The notes under the pieces: generated by a model | What the model was told of the DNA's origin: nothing | What the model saw: only the letters and a program-made list of their open reading frames with translations | Databases searched by the model: none | Position numbers and translations under genes: made by a program | NCBI GenBank assembly: GCA_001790645.1 | Contig: MGDB01000024.1 | Coordinates: 1-17,786, forward strand | DNA length: 17,786 nucleotides | Reading direction: 5' to 3' | Origin: Candidatus Schekmanbacteria bacterium GWA2_38_11 | GTDB taxonomy: Bacteria > Schekmanbacteria > GWA2-38-11 | Part shown: positions 7,415 through 15,736 of the stretch, piece by piece | Position numbering within the stretch: position 1 is the stretch's first letter | Layout of the letters: every line of letters starts with the position of its first letter

Positions 7415-8375
7415 GAACACGAATAATAATTTATATTTTCATAAATTTAAACTACTAAAAGACTTTTTAATTAATGAATACGATCTAAAAGATCACAATG
7501 ATGTGATTAAAAAAATTATAAATATCCTATTTGCTGGATTCAAAAATGAGTGGAAGACCAAAAATCAAAAATTTGATTTCTCCTTTACCTTTGCTAGTAA
7601 GAAATATCAGGGACTTAGATTTAGTTATAATGATTTCGGGGAAGATAGGGGTCTTTATGAAAATAAGATCTTGCAAATTTTCAACCTTTTCCCGGGAGTT
7701 TATAATAAAGATGTTCTAAAAAATATACTCCATCTCATGCATTTCCCCGGCAAAAAACATCAAACGACTTTCGGTATGGAATGGGTGCAGGGCGAAGAGT
7801 CTCCCCGATTAAAAGTGTATTTCGAAGAACTCTTTCATTATTATAGTAAATTTTCAAGAATAAAGTTTTCCAAAATATTGTCGAAATTAACCGCCACAAA
7901 AATATTCTTAAGCGGCAAAGAAAACATTGGAGCAATTTGCGTTGATTTTTTGCCTTATAGCAATTTAGATTTGAAAATTTATTTACTTTTAAATAGTATT
8001 GATAATGTCGAAATGCCGAAAAATATTATTAAATTTATTAATTCAAGCCAAGACATAAGAAGCGCATTTTTAAATTTTAATGATTTATTAAATCTGGAAA
8101 ATCATTTTTTTAATTATATAACTTATCGCTTGAACAAGCAAAGTTTATCATCAATTAAATTTTATAAAATATACGAAATCAACAAAATGAATAACCCTGA
8201 TAACGCCTATAAAGAAATAATAAAATATATTTATTTAATATTCAACAATCGTATAAATGAAATCAAAATGTTGTTTAATTTTTGCAAAAAAAATGAGGTA
8301 TCCTTATATCCGGTGATCTCATCAATTGATCTCCAGCGGGGGAATTGCAAATTTGATTTATATTTTTCTTTTTAG
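7407..8375 (+). CDS. Protein of unknown family inside the radical SAM array
   Basis: A 322-residue soluble protein with no signal peptide, membrane helix or recognised cofactor motif. It is rich in Lys, Asn, Ile and Phe. Notable segments are TTFGMEWVQGEESPRLKVYF in the middle (about residues 118-137) and a C-terminal DLQRGNCKFDLYFSF. The G-x-E-W...P-R-L-K-V-Y-F pattern vaguely recalls the strand pattern of ABBA-type aromatic or peptide prenyltransferases, but this is only a hint and no function is assigned. The start is set at 7407, where an ATG overlaps the previous stop by 8 bp (ATGAATAA); an earlier in-frame ATG at 7266 would overlap the upstream gene by ~150 bp. Strongly A+T-rich. The position between radical SAM genes suggests a second type of tailoring enzyme or a recognition partner. 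Confidence 0.7.
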   Translation: MNKNTNNNLYFHKFKLLKDFLINEYDLKDHNDVIKKIINILFAGFKNEWKTKNQKFDFSFTFASKKYQGLRFSYNDFGEDRGLYENKILQIFNLFPGVYNKDVLKNILHLMHFPGKKHQTTFGMEWVQGEESPRLKVYFEELFHYYSKFSRIKFSKILSKLTATKIFLSGKENIGAICVDFLPYSNLDLKIYLLLNSIDNVEMPKNIIKFINSSQDIRSAFLNFNDLLNLENHFFNYITYRLNKQSLSSIKFYKIYEINKMNNPDNAYKEIIKYIYLIFNNRINEIKMLFNFCKKNEVSLYPVISSIDLQRGNCKFDLYFSF

Positions 8376-8387
8376 CAATTTATTCAT

Positions 8388-9851
8388 ATGCCAACAATCG
8401 ATAAGCGGATGATAATCCGAAAATTAGATTTTTTTTCAAAAATTAATAATGAGTTAATAAAAAATAACCTTAATTTCTTTAGGGGTTTCGATTTATTTAA
8501 TTCTAAAAAACCAAAGTTCAGTAAAAAAGATATTAGCGAATTATGGTCCGGGCACCTCAAAGAACGATCCAAGGCAGGAATAAAAGATCCGCTTAGCCTA
8601 TATGTTCATATCCCCTTTTGCGCTCAGCGATGCAATTTTTGCTGCTACCACTCTGATGAATATTCAAAAGAAAGGATTAATAGATATTTGGAGTCTATAA
8701 AAAATGATTGTGAATATTTTAAAAAAACTTTTTCAAACATAGAATTCAATTCTGTTTATTTCGGCGGTGGAACGCCTAATATTTTGAACCACAAACAGCT
8801 CAATCGATTACTATCATCTATTTTTAATAATTTTAGGGTAGCTAAAAGAGCTGATATAACAACAGAGGGAATTCCGGCTTTTATCACAAAACGAAAAGTT
8901 GCGCTGCTTAATCGCTACGGAATTAATAGATTCAGCTTCGGCGTGCAATCATTAAATAAAAAAGTTTTAGATCAATCTGCCCGTTTATATCAGACGGAAC
9001 GGCAAATTAAAAATGCAATTTCATTTTGTCAAAAGTCAGGCGTTAAAAATATCAATATTGATTTAATCTTTGGCTTAAAGAGCGACAATGATAAGAGCTT
9101 TTTAAAATCTTTTAATAAGGCATTGTCTTTCAGTGCGGCCACAGTAACGGTTTATAAACTCAGGGTCCCTAAAGATTATTATAAATTATTTTATACAAAA
9201 CGAATAGAAAACCCTCGTGATTTATTTAAGAAAAATTATAACTTATCAAATATTTTTCAAAAGATGGCAAAGGCGGCGCAAAAAAATAACTATATTTTTA
9301 ACAAGGAAGATTTGGGGCTTAATTATGGCAATCAATGCATCGTTTTTAACAGATCTGATTTTATAGATGAATATGCCCATAAAGCAACTTATTCATTTTT
9401 TAGTAAGAATATAGAATCTTGCTTCGGACTAGGATTGTATTCGCAATCCCATACCTATGGGAAGGCATTTTACAGAGACGCAAATCATGCATTTATACTT
9501 GATGAGGAGTCTAAGATTTATACAGGCAATACAATAACAATGAATAGGGAAGTTTTGTATGAAATGGTAGAAAATCTAATTGAATTCCGGTATGTGGATA
9601 CAGAAAAAATAAATGCTAAATTTGATATTGATTTTTTTAAATACTTCACCGAACCGATAAAAGAGCTAACGATTTTAAAAGCGATAAAAATTAAAAAAAA
9701 TAAACTATATATTCTAGATAAAAAAATAAAAAAAACGGAAGCAATTCTTTTTTTTGTAAGATCGGAATTTTTGCGAACCCTCTTGTCTGTTCAGGCCTTT
9801 TTAAGAAAAGATTACTTTTATAATTTGGTTGAGGAAAAATTAAGCATTTAG
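8388..9851 (+). CDS. HemW/HemN-like radical SAM protein
   Basis: A 487-residue protein of the HemN/HemW branch of radical SAM enzymes. After an ~70-residue N-terminal extension come LYVHIPFC (71-78), the cluster motif C78-X3-C82-X2-C85 with a further adjacent C86, and FGGGTP (125-130), then RFSFGVQSLNKKVLDQ, all typical of that branch rather than of SPASM or HxsC proteins. The C-terminal part (Y-E-M-V-E-N-L-I-E-F-R-Y and after) resembles a HemN_C-type domain. HemW is a heme chaperone and HemN a coproporphyrinogen oxidase, but the family also includes methyltransferases and cyclopropanases acting on other substrates. The RiPP context and absence of heme genes favour such a repurposed role (inference). 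It starts 12 bp after the previous gene and shares its high A+T content. Confidence 0.82.
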   Translation: MPTIDKRMIIRKLDFFSKINNELIKNNLNFFRGFDLFNSKKPKFSKKDISELWSGHLKERSKAGIKDPLSLYVHIPFCAQRCNFCCYHSDEYSKERINRYLESIKNDCEYFKKTFSNIEFNSVYFGGGTPNILNHKQLNRLLSSIFNNFRVAKRADITTEGIPAFITKRKVALLNRYGINRFSFGVQSLNKKVLDQSARLYQTERQIKNAISFCQKSGVKNINIDLIFGLKSDNDKSFLKSFNKALSFSAATVTVYKLRVPKDYYKLFYTKRIENPRDLFKKNYNLSNIFQKMAKAAQKNNYIFNKEDLGLNYGNQCIVFNRSDFIDEYAHKATYSFFSKNIESCFGLGLYSQSHTYGKAFYRDANHAFILDEESKIYTGNTITMNREVLYEMVENLIEFRYVDTEKINAKFDIDFFKYFTEPIKELTILKAIKIKKNKLYILDKKIKKTEAILFFVRSEFLRTLLSVQAFLRKDYFYNLVEEKLSI

Positions 9852-9871
9852 AATGCGTCTTATTATAATTT

Positions 9872-10816
9872 ATGGAAAAACATTTGGAGTTCTTCATAAC
9901 CTACACTTGTCCGTATAATTGCGTTTTTTGCACTGAAACGCTTTGGATGCGAAAAAGTAAATGGAAATTTTTTCCTACAAAAGAAATTAAAAAAAGATTA
10001 ATTTTAAGAAGAAGGCAGGGTTTTACAATCGTTAAATTTGTCGGCGGAGAGCCGACTCTTCATCCTGATTTTTTGGAAATTTTAAAATTTTCAAAAAAAC
10101 TAAAGTATAAAACCGGCTTTCCCACTAATGGTCTGATGCTTGCGCGTTTGGATTTCTGTAAAACAGTGGTTCCCTTTTTGGATGAGATCAGTTTTTCCAT
10201 TCATGGGCATAATGCAAAAACTCACGATAAACTCGTCGGCAAGTCGGGAGCGTTTAACAATGTTATTCGCGCGATAAAAAATTTGGACCTTGGAAAATCT
10301 GTAGATAAATTCGCCAATATTGTAGTGGTGAAAGATAATTTTAGAAATATTGAAAAAATTTTTGATTTTTTACATAAGTATAATTTTGAAAAAGTTTTAC
10401 TGTCAAATATGATTCCGGCGGACGGGGCAGGATTTAAGACTAATGGGTTAGGATATAAAAATTTTGGGAAACTAACGGTTCGCCTTCAAGATTGGGAAAA
10501 AGGACTCCCTCAAATTATTAAAAAAGCAAAATTATATAATATATCCATACAAACTTCCGGGCTGCCAATTTGCATTCTAAAAAAATATAAATTTCTTTCT
10601 AATGATTTTTTGCGAAGCGCTAAAACCTGGGCCGATCGCTCGGCTGAAAAAAAAATATCAATTGAGACTATCAGTGAATATCCGTCAGACGCAACCACTG
10701 TTGCAATAAAAACTAAAGTTTGTGAAAATTGCCGCTATGAAAAAATATGCTTAGGGATATTTGAAGAATATTATAAAATTTTTGGCGACAAAGAATTGAA
10801 ACCGTTTAGGAATTAA
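9872..10816 (+). CDS. HxsC-like radical SAM protein, copy 2
   Basis: A 314-residue radical SAM protein with C13-X3-C17-X2-C20, FVGGEPT (GGEP 58-61), the array signature SIHGHNAKTHDKLVGKSGAF, a GLPIC cysteine and C-terminal C284-X2-C287-X5-C293 followed by FGDKELKPF. Its closest relative in the window is the next gene: both open with L-E-F-x-I-x-Y-T-C, share LxPDFC/RLDFC, DEISxSIHG and RAIKNLD segments, and have an S-N-D-F insertion after the GLPIC motif that other copies lack. They look like a tandem duplicate pair. It begins 20 bp after the HemW-like gene and has no clear Shine-Dalgarno. Probably a peptide-modifying enzyme with one SAM cluster and one auxiliary cluster. Confidence 0.86.
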   Translation: MEKHLEFFITYTCPYNCVFCTETLWMRKSKWKFFPTKEIKKRLILRRRQGFTIVKFVGGEPTLHPDFLEILKFSKKLKYKTGFPTNGLMLARLDFCKTVVPFLDEISFSIHGHNAKTHDKLVGKSGAFNNVIRAIKNLDLGKSVDKFANIVVVKDNFRNIEKIFDFLHKYNFEKVLLSNMIPADGAGFKTNGLGYKNFGKLTVRLQDWEKGLPQIIKKAKLYNISIQTSGLPICILKKYKFLSNDFLRSAKTWADRSAEKKISIETISEYPSDATTVAIKTKVCENCRYEKICLGIFEEYYKIFGDKELKPFRN

Positions 10817-10829
10817 TATTGGTTTTACT

Positions 10830-11744
10830 ATGATTAAGCGCCTAGAGTTTCATATTTCTTATACTTGCATCAATGATTGCATATTTTGCAGTGAATCGGA
10901 TCAAATGAAACAATTTAAAAATTATCCAGTCAGTTTTCTGGAAATAAAAAAAATTCTGACCGCGAAAAGAAAGGCGGGATTTGAATTTGTCAATTTCACC
11001 GGCGGTGAACCGACTCTTCATCCTAATTTCATTGAAATTGTCAAATTCGCCAAGCGAATCGGATACCGGACATACATCGGCACTAACGGCGCGATGCTCG
11101 CGCGGCCTGATTTTTGCGAAAAAGCCGCTCCTTTTTTAGACGAGATCAGCCTGTCAATTCACGGATACAACAGTTTAACTCACGACGATTTAGTAAAAAG
11201 AAAAGGCGCGTTTAAGGATATCATACGCGCGATTAAAAACTTAGACAAATTAGAATTCAAAAATAGATTCGCCAATGTAGTTGCTACTAAAAAAAATTTC
11301 AATTATTTGGACAAGATATTGCGTTTCTTGACTAAGAATAAATTCAAACAAGTATTGTTTTCCAATACCGCCCCGGAAGGAAATGGCTTGAAAAGTTTTA
11401 AAGAACTTGAGGTAAAAATCAATGATTGGCGAAAAATAGCTCCGAAATTAAAAAAAATTTCCGAAAGATCTGGCATTCCTATCCGTTTTTTCGGACTGCC
11501 GATTTGCGCGCTCAATGGCGCCGCTTCATTGTCTAATGACTTTTTTTGGGATGCCCGGACGACCACGGAGCGATGTATAACTAAAAAAAATATGGCTCGC
11601 TTGATTGAAATTAATAACGATGCCCCAAGCCGCAACAGGATAAAGCTTGATCTTTGCAAGAATTGCCGATATGATAAAATATGTTTTGGGGTTTTTAATG
11701 AATATATTAATAATTTTGGAACCCAAGATATAAAAATGAAATGA
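10830..11744 (+). CDS. HxsC-like radical SAM protein, copy 3
   Basis: A 304-residue sister of the preceding gene: C13-X3-C17-X2-C20, FTGGEPT (GGEP 58-61), SIHGYNSLTHDDLVKRKGAF, GLPIC, and C-terminal L-C-K-N-C-R-Y-D-K-I-C (CxxCx5C) followed by a shortened tail ending D-I-K-M-K. It begins 13 bp after copy 2 and its codons are visibly richer in G+C at third positions, so the pair has diverged at the DNA level while keeping the protein pattern. The next gene starts one base after its TGA stop, implying coupled translation. Retention of every cluster cysteine in both duplicates argues that both are active and not redundant leftovers (inference). Confidence 0.86.
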   Translation: MIKRLEFHISYTCINDCIFCSESDQMKQFKNYPVSFLEIKKILTAKRKAGFEFVNFTGGEPTLHPNFIEIVKFAKRIGYRTYIGTNGAMLARPDFCEKAAPFLDEISLSIHGYNSLTHDDLVKRKGAFKDIIRAIKNLDKLEFKNRFANVVATKKNFNYLDKILRFLTKNKFKQVLFSNTAPEGNGLKSFKELEVKINDWRKIAPKLKKISERSGIPIRFFGLPICALNGAASLSNDFFWDARTTTERCITKKNMARLIEINNDAPSRNRIKLDLCKNCRYDKICFGVFNEYINNFGTQDIKMK

Positions 11745-11745
11745 G

Positions 11746-12738
11746 ATGAATAATTTACAATATAAACACATAGAAATCAACCTGGGAAGGGCTTGTAATA
11801 ATACTTGTATTTTTTGTATTTCCGACAATAATGGTATTATTAATAAACGATTTATTGACTTCAAAACGGTTCAAAATGAAATGATTTTTTTTTATAATCA
11901 AGGATATCGCTCGCTTGGTTTTTTGGGCGGAGAGCCGACTATTTATCCTAAAATTATTCAAATCGCACGAAGTGCAAAAAAAATGGGATATAATAGAATT
12001 TCTTTAACAAGTAATGGGGTGAAATTATCCGATAAGGTATTTTGCGAAAAATTAATTATGGCTGGAGTTTCCCGATTCAGTATTTCTATACATAGCCATA
12101 CAAAGGAAATAGAGGACTACCTCACTGGAGTACCCGGCAGTTTTACGAAAAAAATTAAAGGAATAAAAAATCTTATTTACCTTAATAAACAACATATAAT
12201 AAAAGATAGCGTCGCCCTAAATGTAGTCGTGAATAAAAAAAATTATAAGGCACTTGACGATATTGTTTCTTTTTTCTTAAAATTGGGCATTGATGACATA
12301 AGATTCAATTTTATTGTTCCAGATGGAAGTGCTTTAGGGAGAAACGATCTTACGCCAACATACCAAGTGGCCAAGCCATATTTTTATAAAATAATAAATG
12401 ATAATGAAAAAAAATATAGAATCAATGTAACATTTGGCGAAGTGCCATTTTGTATTTTTAAAAATTTATACGAGAAATCAAATTCTTTGTTTCAAAAATA
12501 TATAGGCGGATTTCATGATCCAATAGTTGATGTATCATACTCAAAATTTATGAAATTAAACAATGGCGATTATGCGTCTATTCAAGATCGTTTCAATTGG
12601 AAAGAGAAGAATGCGCAATCACACAAGGTACGATTAAAACGATGTTTAGGATGTTTTTTTCTTGGGGATTGCGGCGGAGTGTTAAAAACTTACTTAACCA
12701 TACATAAAGACATAAAGATATTCACAAATTTTGTATGA
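11746..12738 (+). CDS. HxsC-like radical SAM protein, copy 4
   Basis: A 330-residue radical SAM protein with C17-X3-C21-X2-C24, FLGGEPT (GGEP 61-64), SIHSHTKEIEDYLTGVPGSF and a late VPFC cysteine. The C-terminal C300-X2-C303-X5-C309 is followed by G-G-V-L-K-T-Y. The C-G-G after the last cysteine is the form most like HxsC proteins as I remember them. The family's usual ending with Pro-Ile after the Y-x(n)-G segment is replaced by K-I-F-T-N-F-V. It starts one base after the previous stop and overlaps the next gene by 4 bp (ATGA). It is more A+T-rich than its two neighbours. Confidence 0.85.
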   Translation: MNNLQYKHIEINLGRACNNTCIFCISDNNGIINKRFIDFKTVQNEMIFFYNQGYRSLGFLGGEPTIYPKIIQIARSAKKMGYNRISLTSNGVKLSDKVFCEKLIMAGVSRFSISIHSHTKEIEDYLTGVPGSFTKKIKGIKNLIYLNKQHIIKDSVALNVVVNKKNYKALDDIVSFFLKLGIDDIRFNFIVPDGSALGRNDLTPTYQVAKPYFYKIINDNEKKYRINVTFGEVPFCIFKNLYEKSNSLFQKYIGGFHDPIVDVSYSKFMKLNNGDYASIQDRFNWKEKNAQSHKVRLKRCLGCFFLGDCGGVLKTYLTIHKDIKIFTNFV

Positions 12739-13697
12739 ACCTGAAAAAAGTTGATACAGTCATTAGCAAGGCAGAGATAGAAAATAACCTTCCTTATCAT
12801 TTATTGCGCGTCGGCTTAACTTGTAATGTGAATTGTGTTTTCTGCAATATTCCTATGGAATCAAATGTTTATCCGGCGCGTCTTGGCTTAAACGAATTAA
12901 AAAAAGAAATTGATAAAATATCCAAGAAAGATCCGCGCCCAAAGATTTCCATCACAGGCGGCGAGCCCACTGTCAGAGCGGATTTAATTAAAATTATTGA
13001 GTACTTAAAAAAGAGGAAAACAAAGATAATCGAACTGCAAACAAATGCCATTTTGCTAAGTGATGATAATCTAGTAAAAAAAATAAAAAAAGCCGGACTT
13101 AATAAAGCTTTTGTAAGCCTTCACTCCCATTTACCGGAATTACACGATCTGCTGATTATGCAAAAAGGAGGGTTCGAAAAATGCGTACACGGGATAAATA
13201 ATCTTCTTACACACAATATCCAGGTTACATTGAATCCTGTCGTCACTTCTCTGACTTATAAGCATTTACCAGGCTACATTGGATTTATACATACCAACCT
13301 ACCAAAAATCAGCTCTATTTCTTTATCCGTGGTTCAACCAAACGGAAGAGCCATGATATATAAAAAAATTGTTCCCCGATATTCTCTCATAGGTCCATAC
13401 ATTAAAAAAGCTCTTGGTCTAGCTGATAAATTCAATATTGTCGTAAATAATCCGTTTTGCGGACTGCCTTTATGCATAGGCGAATGGCATAAAAGACCGA
13501 ATCGCTGTCTCGAACATAACGAATCCATAGTAAATAAAGACAAGCTTTTATCATCCAGACCAAAAGAATTAAGTGAAAAAATGAAACCTCGCCAATGCAA
13601 ATATTGCCAATTTAACGATAGTTGTAATGGCGTATGGTATAATTATGCGAAGATTTATCCGATATCAGACTTGAAACCAATCAGATATGACCAATAA
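12735..13697 (+). CDS. HxsC-like radical SAM protein, copy 5
   Basis: A 320-residue radical SAM protein with a ~20-residue N-terminal extension before the first strand, C30-X3-C34-X2-C37, ITGGEPT (GGEP 75-78), SLHSHLPELHDLLIMQKGGF, GLPLC, and C-terminal C288-X2-C291-X5-C297 then NGVWYNY and DLKPI. The segment V-P-R-Y-S-L-I-G-P-Y-I-K-K-A-L matches V-P-R-K-S-L-I-E-P-Y-V-K-K-A-L in copy 1 (6521-7414), so these two and the N-terminal module of the next gene form a subgroup. Its first codon overlaps the previous stop (ATGA) and its end overlaps the next gene by 11 bp. Confidence 0.86.
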   Translation: MNLKKVDTVISKAEIENNLPYHLLRVGLTCNVNCVFCNIPMESNVYPARLGLNELKKEIDKISKKDPRPKISITGGEPTVRADLIKIIEYLKKRKTKIIELQTNAILLSDDNLVKKIKKAGLNKAFVSLHSHLPELHDLLIMQKGGFEKCVHGINNLLTHNIQVTLNPVVTSLTYKHLPGYIGFIHTNLPKISSISLSVVQPNGRAMIYKKIVPRYSLIGPYIKKALGLADKFNIVVNNPFCGLPLCIGEWHKRPNRCLEHNESIVNKDKLLSSRPKELSEKMKPRQCKYCQFNDSCNGVWYNYAKIYPISDLKPIRYDQ

Positions 13698-15732
13698 AAA
13701 AAATATACCAACCTTAGATATAGCCATTTCTCCGAGTTGTCCAAATAATTGTGTTTTTTGCACCAGTCGGCCAATAAACATAAAGAAAATGGGATCAAAT
13801 AAAGTAATAAACCTGATTAGAGATGGCGCTAATGATGGTAAAAAACAACTTGAATTCAGTGCGATGGAGCCAACTTTTTATAAAGATCTGCCCTTAATAA
13901 TTTCGAAAACCAAGCAATATGGCTACGAAGTAATTCATCTGCTGACAAACGGCATTAAAATCAGCGATAAAGAATATTTAATTTATTTGCTGCAAAAAGG
14001 ATTAAATAAGATTACTCTTTCATTACACTCGCATCGCGATTATTTGGAAGCAAAAATAACAAACAACAAAACTATTTTCAAAAAAAAAATTCAAGCTCTT
14101 GAAAATATCATAGACTTGCAAAAAAAATGGGATTGCTCTTTAACGGTTAACACGGTAATTAATAATTATAATTATCAATATTTAACGGATGTCAATAACT
14201 TCATATCCCATATTGGAGTAAAAAAACATAATATATTTTTTCCCCACATACTCGGTAATGCGCAAAAGAATTTTAATAAAGCCGTTCCAAGGTATTCAAA
14301 AATTAAAAAATATCTATACAAAGTTGTTATCACGGCAGAGAAAAACGGTGTAAATCTATCGATTATAAACATACCGCGCTGCATTATTAACGAAAGAATC
14401 TATAAACTTGATGGTTTAAAAGGTCATTTTATTGCCTCTGATCCGAACAAAACAGAGATAGCTGATGCGCCGATAGAGGAAAAAATAAAGAATGATAAAT
14501 GCAAAAAATGCGCCTATTTTAATTCTTGTAGCGGCATATCAAAATATTATATAGATTCACGAGGATGGAGTGAATTTAAACCAATAAAAAAGATGTTACC
14601 GCAAGAACAAAATACAAGTAAAGAAAAACATTGGGTGAGATTAACCAAAACCTGCAATCAAGATTGCCTTTTTTGTTTGGATAAAGAATTGCAAGACGGT
14701 ACAGCGTTGCCTATGAAAGAAATAGAAGTTGACTTAAAAAGCGGATTTGATGATGGGGCGAGAAGAGTTGTTTTAAGTGGCGGTGAGCCGACAATTCATA
14801 CTCAATTTATTGAAATAATAAAATTGGCGAAAAAAATCGGTTATGAGCATATACAACTAATTACCAACGGTTTAAAATTGTCGGATGATGATTTTTTTAA
14901 GGCAGCCGAGATGGCCGAGTTGAATGAAATAACAGTTTCAATTCACGGACATAATTCAGTAATTCACGATAAGCTGGTCGGGCTAAAAGGAGCTTTTATT
15001 AAAGTGTTGAAAACGCTGAAAAATGCAAAAAAATATCCGGATCTAATTATTAGCATAGATGTTTGCATAAACAAATTAAATATCCGTCATTTGCCGGAAA
15101 TAATCAAAACATTCATTGATGCCGGATTTTACGAATTTGACCTGCTCTACATTATTCCTTTCGGATCGGCTTGGGAAAATCGCAAATTACTATTTTTTGA
15201 CATAGAAAAAGAATTGTCGTATTTGCACAAAGCGCTTGATTTTTCAAAAGATCCGCGAGTGCATATCTGGACCAATCGCCTGCCAGCGCAATATTTGGAA
15301 GGATATGAAGATTTAATTCAAGATCCGCGAAAAATTCATGATGAAATAAATGGCAGACTTGAGTTATTTGCTGATTTTTTCAAAAAAAATAAACCGTTAT
15401 ATTGTTTCGGGGAAAGGTGCCAATATTGTTTTCTGCAAAATTTTTGTCAGGATTTGATTAAAGTAAAAAATGGAGAGACATTAAATTGCGTCAGCTGGCC
15501 GATGTGCCTAGGAAAACCAAAGTTTCAAAAAGAGACACATCAATTGTCACTAAAAGATATTTTTGACGATCAGATAGTTGATATGAAAAAGTTCGCCGAC
15601 TTTTATATTGAAGAAAGATATTACATTAAAAGCTTAAGATGCGGGGGCTGCAAAATGTATAACAAATGCGATGGTGCGCATATTGGCTTGATAAAAGAAA
15701 GGGGATTTAAAATCTTTAAACCTGCTGGGTAA
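13687..15732 (+). CDS. Tandem fusion of two HxsC-like radical SAM modules
   Basis: A 681-residue protein made of two complete modules. Module 1 (about 1-305): C18-X3-C22-X2-C25, SLHSHRDYL, late IPRC cysteine, C272-X2-C275-X5-C281 and GWSEFKPI. Its glycine motif is altered: GGEPT is replaced by A59-M60-E61-P62-T63. Module 2 (about 314-681): C323-X3-C327-X2-C330, SGGEPT (GGEP 365-368), SIHGHNSVIHDKLVGLKGAF, then a longer tail with C573, C578, C581, C587, C601, C607 and C652-X2-C655-X5-C661. Module 2 has more C-terminal cysteines than any single-module relative, enough for an additional cluster. Module 1 may bind SAM differently, or may serve mainly in substrate binding or electron transfer (inference). 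The join occurs at a Gln/Lys-rich linker (about 302-314). Overlaps the previous gene by 11 bp. Confidence 0.85.
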   Translation: MTNKKNIPTLDIAISPSCPNNCVFCTSRPINIKKMGSNKVINLIRDGANDGKKQLEFSAMEPTFYKDLPLIISKTKQYGYEVIHLLTNGIKISDKEYLIYLLQKGLNKITLSLHSHRDYLEAKITNNKTIFKKKIQALENIIDLQKKWDCSLTVNTVINNYNYQYLTDVNNFISHIGVKKHNIFFPHILGNAQKNFNKAVPRYSKIKKYLYKVVITAEKNGVNLSIINIPRCIINERIYKLDGLKGHFIASDPNKTEIADAPIEEKIKNDKCKKCAYFNSCSGISKYYIDSRGWSEFKPIKKMLPQEQNTSKEKHWVRLTKTCNQDCLFCLDKELQDGTALPMKEIEVDLKSGFDDGARRVVLSGGEPTIHTQFIEIIKLAKKIGYEHIQLITNGLKLSDDDFFKAAEMAELNEITVSIHGHNSVIHDKLVGLKGAFIKVLKTLKNAKKYPDLIISIDVCINKLNIRHLPEIIKTFIDAGFYEFDLLYIIPFGSAWENRKLLFFDIEKELSYLHKALDFSKDPRVHIWTNRLPAQYLEGYEDLIQDPRKIHDEINGRLELFADFFKKNKPLYCFGERCQYCFLQNFCQDLIKVKNGETLNCVSWPMCLGKPKFQKETHQLSLKDIFDDQIVDMKKFADFYIEERYYIKSLRCGGCKMYNKCDGAHIGLIKERGFKIFKPAG

Positions 15733-15736
15733 AAAT

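Noticed and set aside
9864..9869. TATAAT just before the ATG at 9872 as a promoter
   Set aside because: No acceptable -35 at the right distance, and the start point would fall inside the gene; such hexamers are common in A+T-rich sequence.
6521..13697. Recoded UGA (glycine), as in Absconditabacteria and Gracilibacteria
   Set aside because: TGA ends several genes exactly where the next gene begins, and no conserved protein segment requires reading through a TGA.
13687..15732. Module 1 of the fusion as a decayed pseudogene joined to a live gene
   Set aside because: The frame is uninterrupted and all cluster and auxiliary cysteines are present; only the glycine motif differs.
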